The notes: generated by a model from the letters alone, not told the origin. Shown: positions 37,009 to 46,591, numbered from the stretch's first letter. The stretch is 64,000 bases of DNA from CAVWCQ01 sp963753545 (GCA_963753545.1 CAVWCQ010000011.1:62001-126000); one strand, 5' to 3'. Numbers and translations are program-made.

Positions 37009-38018
37009 TAAACGCTGATACCTTTGCCTCGTGGCGCAAACAGATCTGGGACATCCGTCCCTATGAAACCGCGTCCGATGTGTGGATGCGCCGTTTACGC
37101 TGGATTGTCGGCCCGCTTGCTGTGCTGATCGGCATCATTGCCGCGCTCACTGCCGGGACGTTTGGGACGGGGATCGTCTATCTGGCTATAGCTCTCTGGA
37201 TCGCGATCCTGATCCTCAAGCCAACGCACGGCTTCCTGATCTTCTACTCCCTTTTCACGATCTACCCGATCTCGCGCGTGTTTACGGTGTCGCTGCGTGA
37301 TGTGCTGCTCTCGACCTCCCTGCGGCTTATTCCCACCGACGCGACCTTCGATAACTATATCGATCTGTTCACCAAAGAAGACTTCACGATCTGGTTGTGG
37401 AACAGCTTCCTGATCACGATCACCGTGTCGATCATCGGCGTGATCGTTGCCGCGACAAGCGCTTACGCCTTCTCACGCTGGCGTTTTCCAGGGCGGTCGG
37501 CTGGCCTGCTGATCCTGCTCTCCACGCAGATGATCCCGGCGGGCATGCTGCTGATCCCGATCTTCATCATCGTGGCGCGCCTGGGATTGCAGGACAACCT
37601 GCTCGGCCTGTCACTGGCCTATGTGACGACAGCAGTGCCGCTCTCCGTCTGGATTCTGCGCGGCTACTACGACACGATCCCGTTTGACCTGGAAGAAGCG
37701 GCAATGGTTGACGGCGCGGACCGCCTCTCGACCTTCTGGCGGATTATCCTGCCGCTCTCCACGCCCGCCCTGGCCGTGATCTTCCTGTTCAACTTCCTGA
37801 ATGCGTGGTCCGACTGGCAAGTAGCGAACGTTATCCTGAAAGCGGATACGATGCGGACGTGGCCGCTGGGCCTGAACGACTTCATCGGCAACTTCCAGAC
37901 GCAGTGGGGCCTCTACGCGGCAGGATCGGTGATCATCACTGTTCCGGTTGTGATCATGTTCCTCTACAGCTCGAAGTACCTGATCAGCGGTCTGACGCTC
38001 GGATCCGTTAAGGGCTAG
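37005..38018 (+). CDS. malG: Maltodextrin ABC permease MalG
   Basis: The 337-residue permease starts inside malF (ATGA overlap), so the two are translationally coupled. The EAA loop reads LEEAAMVDGADRLSTFWRI. Two extra N-terminal hydrophobic segments (about 35-80) precede the usual six, making it longer than E. coli MalG. With MalF and MalE it imports maltodextrins. No MalK/MsmK ATPase lies here; a shared ATPase encoded elsewhere must drive it. Confidence 0.93.
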   Translation: MINADTFASWRKQIWDIRPYETASDVWMRRLRWIVGPLAVLIGIIAALTAGTFGTGIVYLAIALWIAILILKPTHGFLIFYSLFTIYPISRVFTVSLRDVLLSTSLRLIPTDATFDNYIDLFTKEDFTIWLWNSFLITITVSIIGVIVAATSAYAFSRWRFPGRSAGLLILLSTQMIPAGMLLIPIFIIVARLGLQDNLLGLSLAYVTTAVPLSVWILRGYYDTIPFDLEEAAMVDGADRLSTFWRIILPLSTPALAVIFLFNFLNAWSDWQVANVILKADTMRTWPLGLNDFIGNFQTQWGLYAAGSVIITVPVVIMFLYSSKYLISGLTLGSVKG

Positions 38019-38120
38019 CTCTCTCGCGGCTGTGCTCCCTTTCTCCAGGCATGCGGAGCATGCACGGGGAATGGATGGGGTATAGGAGCCATACTCTCCA
38101 ATAATAAGTTGCTTCGCTAG

Positions 38121-38150
38121 GGGGGCGGGTTTATCACAAACCCGCCCTTA
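38121..38150 (+). terminator. Hairpin between malG and the amylase gene
   Basis: GGGCGGGTTT (38123-38132) pairs with AAACCCGCCC (38138-38147), followed by TTATAG. The T-run is weak, so read-through is possible. Confidence 0.5.
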
Positions 38151-38171
38151 TAGATAAAATAAGGAGCCATT

Positions 38172-41100
38172 ATGTCTAAGACTTATTGGCGGCACGCAGC
38201 GCTGATCGTCCTGATCATCGCGCTGCTGCCGTTTAACACGCTCAGCACACTACCGGCCCGCGCCGCCGATCCCATCGATCAGGCTGCACTGCTGCACGAC
38301 AGCCGGAGTGATTTGTACCGCACGCCCGGCGGCGCAGTGACCACCGGAACCCCCGTTACGATCCGCCTGCGCACGGCGGCGGGCGATGTCGATTCCGTCT
38401 CGATGCGTCTCTACGATCAGATGGCCGGAACGGAAACGCTGCTCCCGATGGCTGTGATCGCCACGACGCCGGAGGGCTATGACCTGTGGGAAGTGACGAT
38501 CCCCGCCACCCGCAAAGCAACGATCTGGTGGTACCGCTTCCTGGTCACCAAGGGCAGCGATACCGTTTATTATGAAGACGACACTCGGCCCGACGGCGGC
38601 AATTATGTCCTGCAAAACGAGGGCGGCGTTGGCACGGTTTATACGCAAAGCCCGGACCTGAGCTTCCAGATCACGGTTTATAATCCCGACTACTACACGC
38701 CGGAATGGATGCGTAACGCGGTGATTTACCAGATTTTCCCGGACCGCTTCCGCGATGGCGATACCAGCAACGATCCAGCGGACGGCTCCGATACCTTTTA
38801 TGGCAGCCTGCCCCTCCTTTTCCATGAGACCTGGAACGAAGCGCCGGTTGATGGGCGCGTGACTACTGCACCCGATGGCCAGGGCTACTACAACAGTGAC
38901 TTTTTCGGCGGCGATCTGGCCGGGATCACCGAAAAGCTGGACTACCTGCAATCACTGGGCGTCACGGCGATTTATCTCAACCCGATCTTCGCGGCACGTT
39001 CTAACCACCGCTACGACACCGCCGACTACAAGATCATTGACCCGATTTTGGGTGATATGGACAGCTTCCGCACGTTGGTGAGCGAAGCGAAAAAGCGCGG
39101 CATCGTCCTGATCCTGGACGGCGTTTTTAACCACCTCTCCAGCGACAGCGTCTTTTTTGATCGCTACCATCGCTTCAACACGGACGGCGCATGCGAAAGC
39201 ACGGACTCCGAATATCGGAGCTGGTTCTTCTTCGTCGCGCCCAAGGCGTCCCAACCCGCGCCATGTGCCGAGACGCCCAACAACGAGACGTACTACATCT
39301 CCTGGGCCGGGTTCGACAGCATCCCCAAGATCAACAGCGGCGAAATCGGCCCGCGTGAATATATCTTTTTGGCGGATGACAGCGTGGTCCGTTTCTGGGG
39401 CAGCGAGGGTATCGGCGGCTGGCGGCTGGACGTAGGCGGCGATATCGACGCGGGCGGCCCGGCTTCCAACTACTGGGAAGCCTTCCGAGCGGTCGTGCGC
39501 CAGACCAATCCCGAAGCGGTGATCATCGGGGAAGAATGGGGCGATGCCTCCAGGTGGCTGCTCGGCAAGGAATGGGACGCCACGATGAACTATCGCCTGC
39601 GCAATGGTATTCTAGGCTTCGTGCGCGACACGGATTACCAGGATAACGACGCCAACGGCGACCGGATCATCTACGCCCTGACGCCTTCCCAGACAGACAA
39701 CATCATCCGCGCCATCGAAGAAGACTACCCGCCGATGGCCTACCATGCCATGCTCAATATCCTGGACAGCCATGACACGTCGCGCCTGTTTTTTACCGTA
39801 AACAATGATCCGCAGCTTCAAAAGCTGGCGGCGCTGTTACAGTTCACCCTGCCCGGCGCGCCCACCGTTTATTATGGTGACGAAATCTCGCTCGATGCGC
39901 CCAGCATCCCGGACAGCGGCGGCAATCTGCAAGACGACCCGTACAACCGCGCCCCCTATCCCTGGTCGGATGCCTCGGGCGATGCGTACCCCGCGCCAAA
40001 CGAGGATACGCTCAGCTTCTACCAGACGCTTGGCACACTGCGCAGTGAACATCCCGCCCTGCGTGAAGGGCCGATGTTTACCCTGCTGGCCGACGACGAG
40101 AGCGGCGTCTATGCTTACCTGCGCCTCGATCAGGCTTCCGGCGATATCGCACTGGTGGCCCTCAACAACAGCGACTCCGAACAGACGGTTGATCTTTACT
40201 TCCGCGGCCTCGTTCCCACCAATCTGACGCTTGATCCTGCGTTCGGCGGCGATCCTGTAACGGTAACAGCCACCGAAGCGACAATCACCATTCCCGCAAA
40301 CGGCGGTAATGTCTGGACGGCCAACGCCTCTCTTGAGCGGCCTGCCGCGCCGACCAATGTCACGGCTGACAGCGCATCGGGCAGCGTGCCGCTCAGTTGG
40401 GATGTGGTGGATGGCGCGCTCGGTTATATGGTCTTCCGCAGCCCGGTTGCCGTTGGCGGTTTTGAGCCGCTGATGGACCAGCCTATTATCGGCGAGACGA
40501 CCTACACCGACGATACCACGGTCAACGGCTTTAAGTATTTCTACGCGGTAGCGACGATTGGCGCGGATGGCCTGATCGGGCCGTTGAGCACCAGCGTCCA
40601 GGCGATCCCCAGCGCGCAGATCGATGCCGCCTTCTACGTAGGCGACGATGCGACGGATGCCGCCGTAACCACCTATGAAGCGACCACCCTGCCGCTGACC
40701 GTTGGCGCGAGTGTGGATCTCCAGGCGGGCGTGCGCATCGCTGGCGTCACCGAGACCGAAGGACAGGCCCCCGGCGTGCGCGCCGAAGCAGCTCTCATCG
40801 CACCCGATCAGGACCTGGACAGCGCGACCTGGATGCCGATGACCTATAGCGAAGACCTCAACGGCGCGGACGTCTACACGGCAACACTCGCCCCCACAAC
40901 AGCAGGCGAATACTCGATGGTTGCCCGTTTCAGCATCAATGCGGGCGAAAGCTGGACGGTTGTCACCCAGCGCGATGGTACGTACCCGGCGCTGATCGTG
41001 GAAGCGTCGGATGACACAACCCCGCCCGATGCCCCGGCCAGCGTCACTATCGAACGCGCGTCGCTCTCTGGCGTGTTGATCTCGTGGGAACCATCGCCAT

Positions 41101-41645
41101 CCGAGGATGTCTACGCCTACCGCGTCTACCGCACAGGCGAGGATGGCACAGCACAACTGTTAGGGGAAGTGACCGACGCGACCCGCTACACCGATAAGAA
41201 TGTAGCGGCGGGCGATGTCTACACCTACGGCGTGTCGGCCGTCGATACGGCGCTTAACGAATCCGCCCAGACCGCCAGCGAGGCAGCTACCGTCACCAAG
41301 GGAACGGTCACGACGATCTTTAATGTCACAGTACCGGACAACACCGAAGGAGCAGGTGATGTCTATCTGGCGGGCGCGCTGGGCGCGGATTATCCGAACT
41401 GGGACCCGGCAGGGTTGGTTATGACGCAGGTCGACGCGACCCATTGGACGATCACACTCGAACTGGCGGAAGGCGCGAACATCGAATACAAGTACGTGCG
41501 CGGCACGTGGGACGCGGTTGAGAAGGACGCGGACTGCCAGGAAATCGCGAACCGCCGCCTGTCCGCAACTCTGCCCGAAGGTGAGACGGAACTCACCGTC
41601 TCCGACACCGTTGCCAAGTGGCGCGATCTGGACGCCTGCGGCTAG
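38172..41645 (+). CDS. Secreted GH13 amylopullulanase-type glycosidase
   Basis: The 1157-residue protein has an N-terminal signal peptide (about 1-32, ending ARA). A CBM34-like beta domain follows (about 35-165). The GH13 catalytic domain (about 170-650) has all four conserved regions: DGVFNH, GWRLDVGGD (Arg and nucleophile Asp), IIGEEW (acid/base Glu) and LDSHDTSR. Two FN3-like modules (about 715-800 and 955-1045) and a C-terminal CBM20-like starch-binding domain (VYLAGALGADYPNWDP, IEYKYVRG) follow. AAGGAGCC precedes the ATG. It degrades extracellular starch or pullulan to feed MalEFG. Confidence 0.92.
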   Translation: MSKTYWRHAALIVLIIALLPFNTLSTLPARAADPIDQAALLHDSRSDLYRTPGGAVTTGTPVTIRLRTAAGDVDSVSMRLYDQMAGTETLLPMAVIATTPEGYDLWEVTIPATRKATIWWYRFLVTKGSDTVYYEDDTRPDGGNYVLQNEGGVGTVYTQSPDLSFQITVYNPDYYTPEWMRNAVIYQIFPDRFRDGDTSNDPADGSDTFYGSLPLLFHETWNEAPVDGRVTTAPDGQGYYNSDFFGGDLAGITEKLDYLQSLGVTAIYLNPIFAARSNHRYDTADYKIIDPILGDMDSFRTLVSEAKKRGIVLILDGVFNHLSSDSVFFDRYHRFNTDGACESTDSEYRSWFFFVAPKASQPAPCAETPNNETYYISWAGFDSIPKINSGEIGPREYIFLADDSVVRFWGSEGIGGWRLDVGGDIDAGGPASNYWEAFRAVVRQTNPEAVIIGEEWGDASRWLLGKEWDATMNYRLRNGILGFVRDTDYQDNDANGDRIIYALTPSQTDNIIRAIEEDYPPMAYHAMLNILDSHDTSRLFFTVNNDPQLQKLAALLQFTLPGAPTVYYGDEISLDAPSIPDSGGNLQDDPYNRAPYPWSDASGDAYPAPNEDTLSFYQTLGTLRSEHPALREGPMFTLLADDESGVYAYLRLDQASGDIALVALNNSDSEQTVDLYFRGLVPTNLTLDPAFGGDPVTVTATEATITIPANGGNVWTANASLERPAAPTNVTADSASGSVPLSWDVVDGALGYMVFRSPVAVGGFEPLMDQPIIGETTYTDDTTVNGFKYFYAVATIGADGLIGPLSTSVQAIPSAQIDAAFYVGDDATDAAVTTYEATTLPLTVGASVDLQAGVRIAGVTETEGQAPGVRAEAALIAPDQDLDSATWMPMTYSEDLNGADVYTATLAPTTAGEYSMVARFSINAGESWTVVTQRDGTYPALIVEASDDTTPPDAPASVTIERASLSGVLISWEPSPSEDVYAYRVYRTGEDGTAQLLGEVTDATRYTDKNVAAGDVYTYGVSAVDTALNESAQTASEAATVTKGTVTTIFNVTVPDNTEGAGDVYLAGALGADYPNWDPAGLVMTQVDATHWTITLELAEGANIEYKYVRGTWDAVEKDADCQEIANRRLSATLPEGETELTVSDTVAKWRDLDACG

Positions 41646-41709
41646 GTCTACTCTCGTTTATATAGGGGCGCTGCTAACTTGCTTCACAAACCCCGCGCCT
41701 AATTTTGTT

Positions 41710-41742
41710 GGGGCGATCCAGTGGATCGCCCCTGTTATTTTA
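41710..41742 (+). terminator. Intrinsic terminator after the amylase gene
   Basis: GGGGCGATCC (41710-41719) pairs with GGATCGCCCC (41723-41732), followed by TGTTATTTT. It also lies downstream of the convergent beta-propeller gene. Confidence 0.75.
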
Positions 41743-41746
41743 CCAG

Positions 41747-42973
41747 CTAAACACGCCGATCCGCCCCTCGGTGATCGGCGTCGGATGCCGTGCCCGCCTG
41801 CGATACATCCTGGAGCGAGATCACTGGCCCCTGGTTGGGAATAACTTCCGCGTACACGAGATACCGGCTGTCCGGCGACCAGAGCGAATGGCTGTGCGCG
41901 AATTGATCGAAATAAGTCAGGTAGTAGATCATGTCGCGGGTGGGCCAGAATCGCGCTAACGGTGTAGAAGTCCCTTCCGCCACGTCATAAACCGTCCAGC
42001 GCAGCAGCACATCTGGCTGTTGGGCGGCAGGTTTGGCGGCGACACCCGGCGGCACGGCGTCGGTCAGCACCAGATAGGCGATCTTTTTGCCATCCGGCGA
42101 CCAGAAAAAGGCCAGCACGCCGTCCGCAATGGGATCACCCACTTTTCCGGTAGCCGCATCTACCACAAAGAGATTACCGCCATCATCGTCGGCATAAGCC
42201 ACGCGCGTCCCGTCCGGCGACCATTCGCTCGACACCACCCCGTTCAAGCCGCTTGCCAGCACGGTACGGCTGCCGCTGTCCAGAATCACCAGATCGGATG
42301 CGCCCCGGCTCTTGGTGACCGTTGCCAGCAGGCGGTTATCGATGGGCGACCAATCAACGGACCGGGCCGAGCCGACGGTTTCGGGCAGCGTTTCGGATAC
42401 GCGCCCCACTGCGACATCATATATTTCAAGCTGACCCCCGTCCCGCGCCCAGAGCATCGACTGGCCGTCCGGCGACCAGTCCCAATAAAACGGCGCGCCC
42501 TCGGCAAGTTCGGTAATCGATCCCGCGCCGCCCGTCCGCACCTGTCGCAGTGCCAGCCCGCCGCCTGATTTGTTGTAAAGCACCGCCAGATCGCGGCAGT
42601 TCCCGGTTGGGCAGTCACCCGGCGACCAGTAGGCATAGGCGAATACTTCGTCCGGGGATTCATAGACCTGCACCGGATCGCCTGTCACCGGGCGAATAAA
42701 GATTCCCAGGCGATAAGCGTTCTCTTCCACGCCAAAATAGGCTAACTGCCCATCGGTGGACCAGGTGGGCCAGCTATAAATCTTCTCGCTGCGGATCGCG
42801 TCGTTGGTGACATTCGCCAACACGCCGGAGAGCATATCATAGAGGTAGATGTTGCCATCCCGCCCGGCAATCGCAATCTGGGTCGGCCTGGAAATTGTCT
42901 GGGCCTGAGAGGCAGGCGTGTGTAATGGCAAGCAAAGGAAAACGAGGATCGTCAATACAAGTACTCTTCGCAT
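41747..42973 (-). CDS. Secreted WD40/PD40 beta-propeller protein
   Basis: 408 residues with a signal peptide (MRRVLVLTILVFLCLPLHTPASQAQ). Repeated blades carry SPDG and WSPDG turns (for example VDWSPIDNR, SEWSPDGTRVAYA, FFWSPDGKKIAYL), the TolB-like PD40 pattern. It is probably a binding or sensing propeller outside the cell. There is no catalytic domain and no TolB partner genes. The role is unknown. Confidence 0.85.
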   Translation of the reverse strand: MRRVLVLTILVFLCLPLHTPASQAQTISRPTQIAIAGRDGNIYLYDMLSGVLANVTNDAIRSEKIYSWPTWSTDGQLAYFGVEENAYRLGIFIRPVTGDPVQVYESPDEVFAYAYWSPGDCPTGNCRDLAVLYNKSGGGLALRQVRTGGAGSITELAEGAPFYWDWSPDGQSMLWARDGGQLEIYDVAVGRVSETLPETVGSARSVDWSPIDNRLLATVTKSRGASDLVILDSGSRTVLASGLNGVVSSEWSPDGTRVAYADDDGGNLFVVDAATGKVGDPIADGVLAFFWSPDGKKIAYLVLTDAVPPGVAAKPAAQQPDVLLRWTVYDVAEGTSTPLARFWPTRDMIYYLTYFDQFAHSHSLWSPDSRYLVYAEVIPNQGPVISLQDVSQAGTASDADHRGADRRV

Positions 42974-43037
42974 GGCTTTCGTACCCCGCTATCCAGTGAA
43001 TAGTGTCGATTATGGCAGACTCGGATATCGGGGGGCA

Positions 43038-43072
43038 AAATATGAGGGGTGGATTTGTTAACCCACCCCCCG
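43038..43072 (-). terminator. Terminator of the SPFH gene
   Basis: On the minus strand GGGGTGG pairs with CCACCCC (43063-43069 with 43046-43052), followed by a T-rich TCATATTTT. Confidence 0.55.
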
Positions 43073-43082
43073 TGACCCTGAA

Positions 43083-44114
43083 CTACTGGTTATTGTTGCT
43101 CGGCTCGGTTGTCGTATCAGTTGACAGATCGGCCCCGGCAGCGGTTGTCAGTTGGTTCATATCAAACAGGAATGGACTGTTCGACGGAATGACCAGGATT
43201 TTCACGTTGTCCGAAAGCGTCTCGACATAGCGCCACTGGAGCAGCAGCGGGTTCTGCTGAAGCTGTTCATTGATCAGTTGCAGCGCCGCGGCTTCACCTT
43301 CGGCGCGGATGCGGGAAGCATCGGCTTCACCCTGGGCGACAGCGCGGGCCTGATCTGCTTCCTGCTCTTTCTGCTGGACGCGGAAACGCGCTTCTTCGGA
43401 CTGCTGCTGAGCAACCTGTTTCTGCTCGATAGCCGCCACATATTCCGGCGAGAAGGTGATGTTGCGAATCAGCACGTCGGTCACTTCCAGGCCGTCGTCC
43501 GACAAGTCGCCGCGCACCGCATCTTCAATCGCCTGCTGCAAGTCATTATGTTCCGCGCCGTAAATCTGCTCAACACTGAAGCTGGTGAGCGCCGAACGAG
43601 TCTGGTTACGCACCACTGGGCGGACCAGTTCATTCTGGTAACGATGCTGCCAGCGCAGGTGAAGGTCGTTCGCCTTGGCGGGATTGATGCGGTAGAAGAT
43701 CGTCACGTCGAGCATCACCTGCTGGCCGTCACTGGTCAGCGCGACCACTGCATCGTCGCCGCGAACTGCGCCTTCATTCATCGCGCCGGACATCGTATAT
43801 TCCTGCTGGGCAGTGGAATAGATCGTCGCCTGCTGCACGCCAGGAATAATAATATGGAGGCCCGGTCCAAGCGGTGTACTGCTCAGATCACCGTTGAAGG
43901 TGTTAAAGACAACGGCAACTTCATTCGCCCCCACTTCGACCAACCCGGCGTTCATGGTGAAAAACAACACGGCGATGATCAAACCGACTGCCGCCAATAG
44001 GACACCGGGCCGAACCGAACCATTCCGCTGTACTGCCTGGATAACCAAAAAAACGCCGAAGCCCATCAGGGCGAGTCCGGCAATCGCAATCACACTCAAA
44101 ACGAGGCCGATCAT
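43083..44114 (-). CDS. SPFH/Band 7 (prohibitin/HflC-like) membrane protein
   Basis: ATG 44114 is chosen because CAGGAGA precedes it; the protein is about 343 residues. Two N-terminal hydrophobic segments (to about residue 55) are followed by an SPFH domain and an Ala/Glu/Gln-rich coiled coil (EEARFRVQQKEQEADQARAV), then a short tail. Such proteins form ring scaffolds around membrane proteases or rafts. No FtsH or NfeD partner lies here. Confidence 0.9.
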   Translation of the reverse strand: MIGLVLSVIAIAGLALMGFGVFLVIQAVQRNGSVRPGVLLAAVGLIIAVLFFTMNAGLVEVGANEVAVVFNTFNGDLSSTPLGPGLHIIIPGVQQATIYSTAQQEYTMSGAMNEGAVRGDDAVVALTSDGQQVMLDVTIFYRINPAKANDLHLRWQHRYQNELVRPVVRNQTRSALTSFSVEQIYGAEHNDLQQAIEDAVRGDLSDDGLEVTDVLIRNITFSPEYVAAIEQKQVAQQQSEEARFRVQQKEQEADQARAVAQGEADASRIRAEGEAAALQLINEQLQQNPLLLQWRYVETLSDNVKILVIPSNSPFLFDMNQLTTAAGADLSTDTTTEPSNNNQ

Positions 44115-44222
44115 TGCAGTCTCCTGTTCTCTCAAGTGGCCTGTTCTAACGGCCAACAAACGGTATTATACCCGTTAACGCCGGTTTCATGCTGATTTTT
44201 GGCTGACATCCCGCCGCGAAAG

Positions 44223-44251
44223 TTGACAACGCGCGCGTTTCGCTTTAACTT
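44223..44251 (+). promoter_or_regulatory. Promoter of the lgt gene
   Basis: TTGACA (44223-44228), 17 nt, TAACTT (44246-44251). It lies 32 nt before the ATG. Confidence 0.55.
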
Positions 44252-44282
44252 TTGCAACGGTGGGCGCAAACATGGAACGAAT

Positions 44283-45170
44283 ATGAACCCGGTACTTTTT
44301 GAAATTGGCTCGATCAGCATCCGCAGCTATGCCGCATGGCTTGGCGGCAGTTTATTGATCGCCCTGGCTATCATCGGCTGGCGCGCTTACCGTTTTGATC
44401 CGGGAGCCGTCATGCCCTGGCTGGACGTTGGTATCGCTGCGTGTGCCGCCGGGGTGATCGGGGCGCGGCTGCTGCATGTCACGCTCGAATGGGACTATTT
44501 TGCTCACCACCGCAATGAGATCGATGAGATCGCGCTGGGCGGGCTGGCCTGGCACGGCGCGCTGCTGACCGGAATCCCGGCGGCGCTGCTGGTTGCCTGG
44601 CTGCGGCGCGTTCCACTTCGCCCCTGGACGGACGCAGCGGCGCTGGCCTTCCCGGTGATTTTGATCGGCGCGTGGTTGGGATGCCGCCAGAACGGGTGTG
44701 GCTACGGCTGCGAAGTGCGGACAATGGCCGATTTTCCCGGCTGGCTGGTTGAAGAACTGCCGGATGTGTATGGGCTGGTCGCGCCGCGTCTCGATCTGCA
44801 ACTGGGCGGCGCGTTCTTTGGCGGCCTGCTGCTGATCCTGGCCCTGCTGCTGACCGGGCTGAACTGGCTCCCCGGCCTGCGGCTCTGGCTGGTCCTGGGA
44901 TTGGGTGGGCTGGGCCTGTCGATCCTCGGCTTCTTCCGCGCCGATCCCGCACAAACGATCTACCACCGCCGCGCCGACCAGATTTTTGACCTGCTCACGC
45001 TGCTGGGCAGCACGCTCGTCGGTTGCACGCTCTGGCTGCTGGATCGCCGTTCCAAACGAGATTTGATCCGCCGTATGACACCATATCCACCTCTTGATTC
45101 GCACATAGCAGAGGAATCTCCCGATGAAACTGACCCTGGGACTGGCCCAGTTCACGCCGAAACTGGGTGA
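44283..45170 (+). CDS. lgt: Prolipoprotein diacylglyceryl transferase
   Basis: ATG 44283 lies right downstream of the promoter; about 295 residues with seven hydrophobic segments. Family features include an Arg-rich start of the active site (GARLLHV), GGLAWHGA (the conserved His-Gly of the catalytic loop) and GCRQNGCGYGCE (family pattern NGC...G.E). It transfers diacylglycerol from phosphatidylglycerol to the lipobox Cys. Several lipobox proteins in this window are likely substrates. The 3' end overlaps the nitrilase gene by 47 nt. Confidence 0.88.
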   Translation: MNPVLFEIGSISIRSYAAWLGGSLLIALAIIGWRAYRFDPGAVMPWLDVGIAACAAGVIGARLLHVTLEWDYFAHHRNEIDEIALGGLAWHGALLTGIPAALLVAWLRRVPLRPWTDAAALAFPVILIGAWLGCRQNGCGYGCEVRTMADFPGWLVEELPDVYGLVAPRLDLQLGGAFFGGLLLILALLLTGLNWLPGLRLWLVLGLGGLGLSILGFFRADPAQTIYHRRADQIFDLLTLLGSTLVGCTLWLLDRRSKRDLIRRMTPYPPLDSHIAEESPDETDPGTGPVHAETG

Positions 45171-45996
45171 CGTGCCTGCCAACCTGCACAAACATGTTGA
45201 GCGGATCGAAAAAGCCGCCGCGCAGGGTGTGGAACTGCTCGTTTTCCCCGAACTGTCGCTGACAGGCTACAACCTGCAAGATCTTGTCTATGAGGTCGCC
45301 GCCCGTGCCGAAGCCGTCGATCCGATCTTTGGGCCGCTGCTGGCTGCCAGCCAGGAGCACAAAATGGATTTGCTGGTCGGCTTTGTCGAGGAAGATCGCC
45401 GCCACCGCTTTTTTATCTCGCAGGCCTATCTGAGCGCCGGGCAGGTACTGCATGTGCACCGCAAAGTCTACCTGCCGACCTATACCATGTTTGACGAGGG
45501 GCGTTATTTTGCCTGGGGCGATTCGGTGCGCGCCTTTGAGACGCGCTTTGGGCGGGTCGGGGTGTTGATCTGCGAAGATTTCTGGCACGCTTCGCCGCCT
45601 TACCTGCTCTGGCTGGATGGAGCCGATCTGATGTTGTTCACCAGCGCCAGCCCTGGACGCGGCTTGGTCGAGAGTGATCGCCTGGGCAGCGCCCGCTGGG
45701 TCGAACTGGTCAATCAGGCTTACGCCAGCCTGTTCACAAACTTTGTTGTCCACTGCAACCGGATCGGCTTTGAAGGCGGCATGAATTTTTGGGGCGGCAG
45801 CACGATTGCCGATCCGAACGGCGAATTTTTGGTCCATGGCCCCTATTTTGAAGAGGCGCTCGTCGTCCATACCATTGATCTTAACCAACTTCACCGCACG
45901 CGAGGCCGCCTGCCGCTGCTGCGCGATGAACGGACCGGGCTGTTTGCCCACGAATTGAGCCGCATCTTAAACGAGCGTCCCAACGGGGATCGATAG
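45124..45996 (+). CDS. Carbon-nitrogen hydrolase (nitrilase family, NadE amidase-like)
   Basis: The 290-residue protein has the E-K-C triad of the nitrilase fold: Glu in FPELSLTGYNL, Lys in HRKVYLPTY and Cys in LICEDFWH. The motifs are closest to the N-terminal glutaminase domain of glutamine-dependent NAD synthetase, but the synthetase domain is absent. It hydrolyses an amide. The substrate is open. GAGGAA precedes the ATG; the gene overlaps lgt and is likely in its operon. Confidence 0.88.
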   Translation: MKLTLGLAQFTPKLGDVPANLHKHVERIEKAAAQGVELLVFPELSLTGYNLQDLVYEVAARAEAVDPIFGPLLAASQEHKMDLLVGFVEEDRRHRFFISQAYLSAGQVLHVHRKVYLPTYTMFDEGRYFAWGDSVRAFETRFGRVGVLICEDFWHASPPYLLWLDGADLMLFTSASPGRGLVESDRLGSARWVELVNQAYASLFTNFVVHCNRIGFEGGMNFWGGSTIADPNGEFLVHGPYFEEALVVHTIDLNQLHRTRGRLPLLRDERTGLFAHELSRILNERPNGDR

Positions 45997-46073
45997 CGTT
46001 TCTTCGGCAAAACGCACATTCATAAGATACCGCTCCCTGCGCTATAACCAGGGAGTGTTTCGTTTTGGGGAGA

Positions 46074-46235
46074 ATGGCGCGTGTCCTGCACCTGCTGATC
46101 AAAGGCTTCATCATCGGTTTTTCGATTGCTGCCCCGGTGGGTCGGATAGGCGTGCTGGTCATCCGCCGCACGCTCGCCGCTGGGCGCGTCGTAGGATTTA
46201 TCTCCGATTTGAGGGCTGCTACCTCAGCTTTTTAA
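46074..46235 (+). pseudogene. Truncated LysE-family translocator
   Basis: A 53-residue reading frame reads LLIKGFIIGFSIAAPVG then IGVLVIRRTLAAGRVVGFIS, the conserved start of LysE/RhtB amino-acid exporters, then degrades and stops at TAA 46235. Full-length members have about 200 residues, and no further LysE sequence follows in any frame. It has its own ATG and a purine-rich upstream (GGGGAGA). Decayed remnant of a larger gene. Confidence 0.75.
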
Positions 46236-46438
46236 TCTTCTACATTCCTCTAATAGTCCTCCAACACTTTTCCTATAAGCCAGAGCTACACTGTGATTAT
46301 CCGCTTCTGTAGGGGCGCAGCAAACGCCCCTATTTTTGTTACTCGTCAAAATCAGCGCACAGTGTACCGATTGATCATGCCGTATTGCGCTCCTCAACGG
46401 GGTGTTCCTTACGACGAGCGTGATCGATTCGCATCAGG
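46236..46438. other. Decay region between lysE and merR remnants
   Basis: No intact gene. A terminator-like hairpin AGGGGCG (46311-46317) / CGCCCCT (46325-46331) followed by ATTTTTG lies here. Further degenerate MerR-like codons (PDANRS) may lie near 46410-46438 in the minus strand. Confidence 0.45.
46311..46338 (+). terminator. Terminator hairpin in the decay region
   Basis: AGGGGCG-CAGCAAA-CGCCCCT followed by ATTTTTG. It could end the remnant lysE transcript. The same GGGGCGCAGCAAACGCCCC theme recurs in the dispersed spacer elements. Confidence 0.6.
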
Positions 46439-46591
46439 TCAATGCTCACCAGAAGCAAAATAAGCAGCATCACCCCAATCGTCTCCAGCGCACCCGATAT
46501 ACGCCGGGGGCAGAAGCCCAATATCGGCATAGAAGCGCAGTGTTCGCACTGGAACACGAACCAGGGCGGAAAAATCGCCTATCTTAAACAC
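46439..46591 (-). pseudogene. Truncated MerR-family regulator
   Basis: On the minus strand, GTG 46591 after AAGGA starts a 50-residue frame reading MFKIGDFSALVRVPVRTLRF then YADIGLLPPAYI. This is the MerR winged-helix N-terminus (typical KIGDFSKL...VKTLRYYDEIGLLKPA). It then runs into a stop at 46439 where the second wing (GYRYY...LPRLNRI) should be. No effector domain remains. It faces the LysE remnant, a common pairing of exporter and MerR regulator; both have decayed. Confidence 0.72.

Noticed and set aside
39837..41156. A 439-codon minus-strand frame
   Set aside because: It is opposite the GH13 catalytic and FN3 regions; Arg/Ile/His-rich shadow of GC-rich codons.
46375..46557. A 60-codon minus-strand membrane peptide
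   Set aside because: It overlaps in another frame a clearly recognisable MerR N-terminus with its own Shine-Dalgarno, so it is a shadow of that decayed gene.
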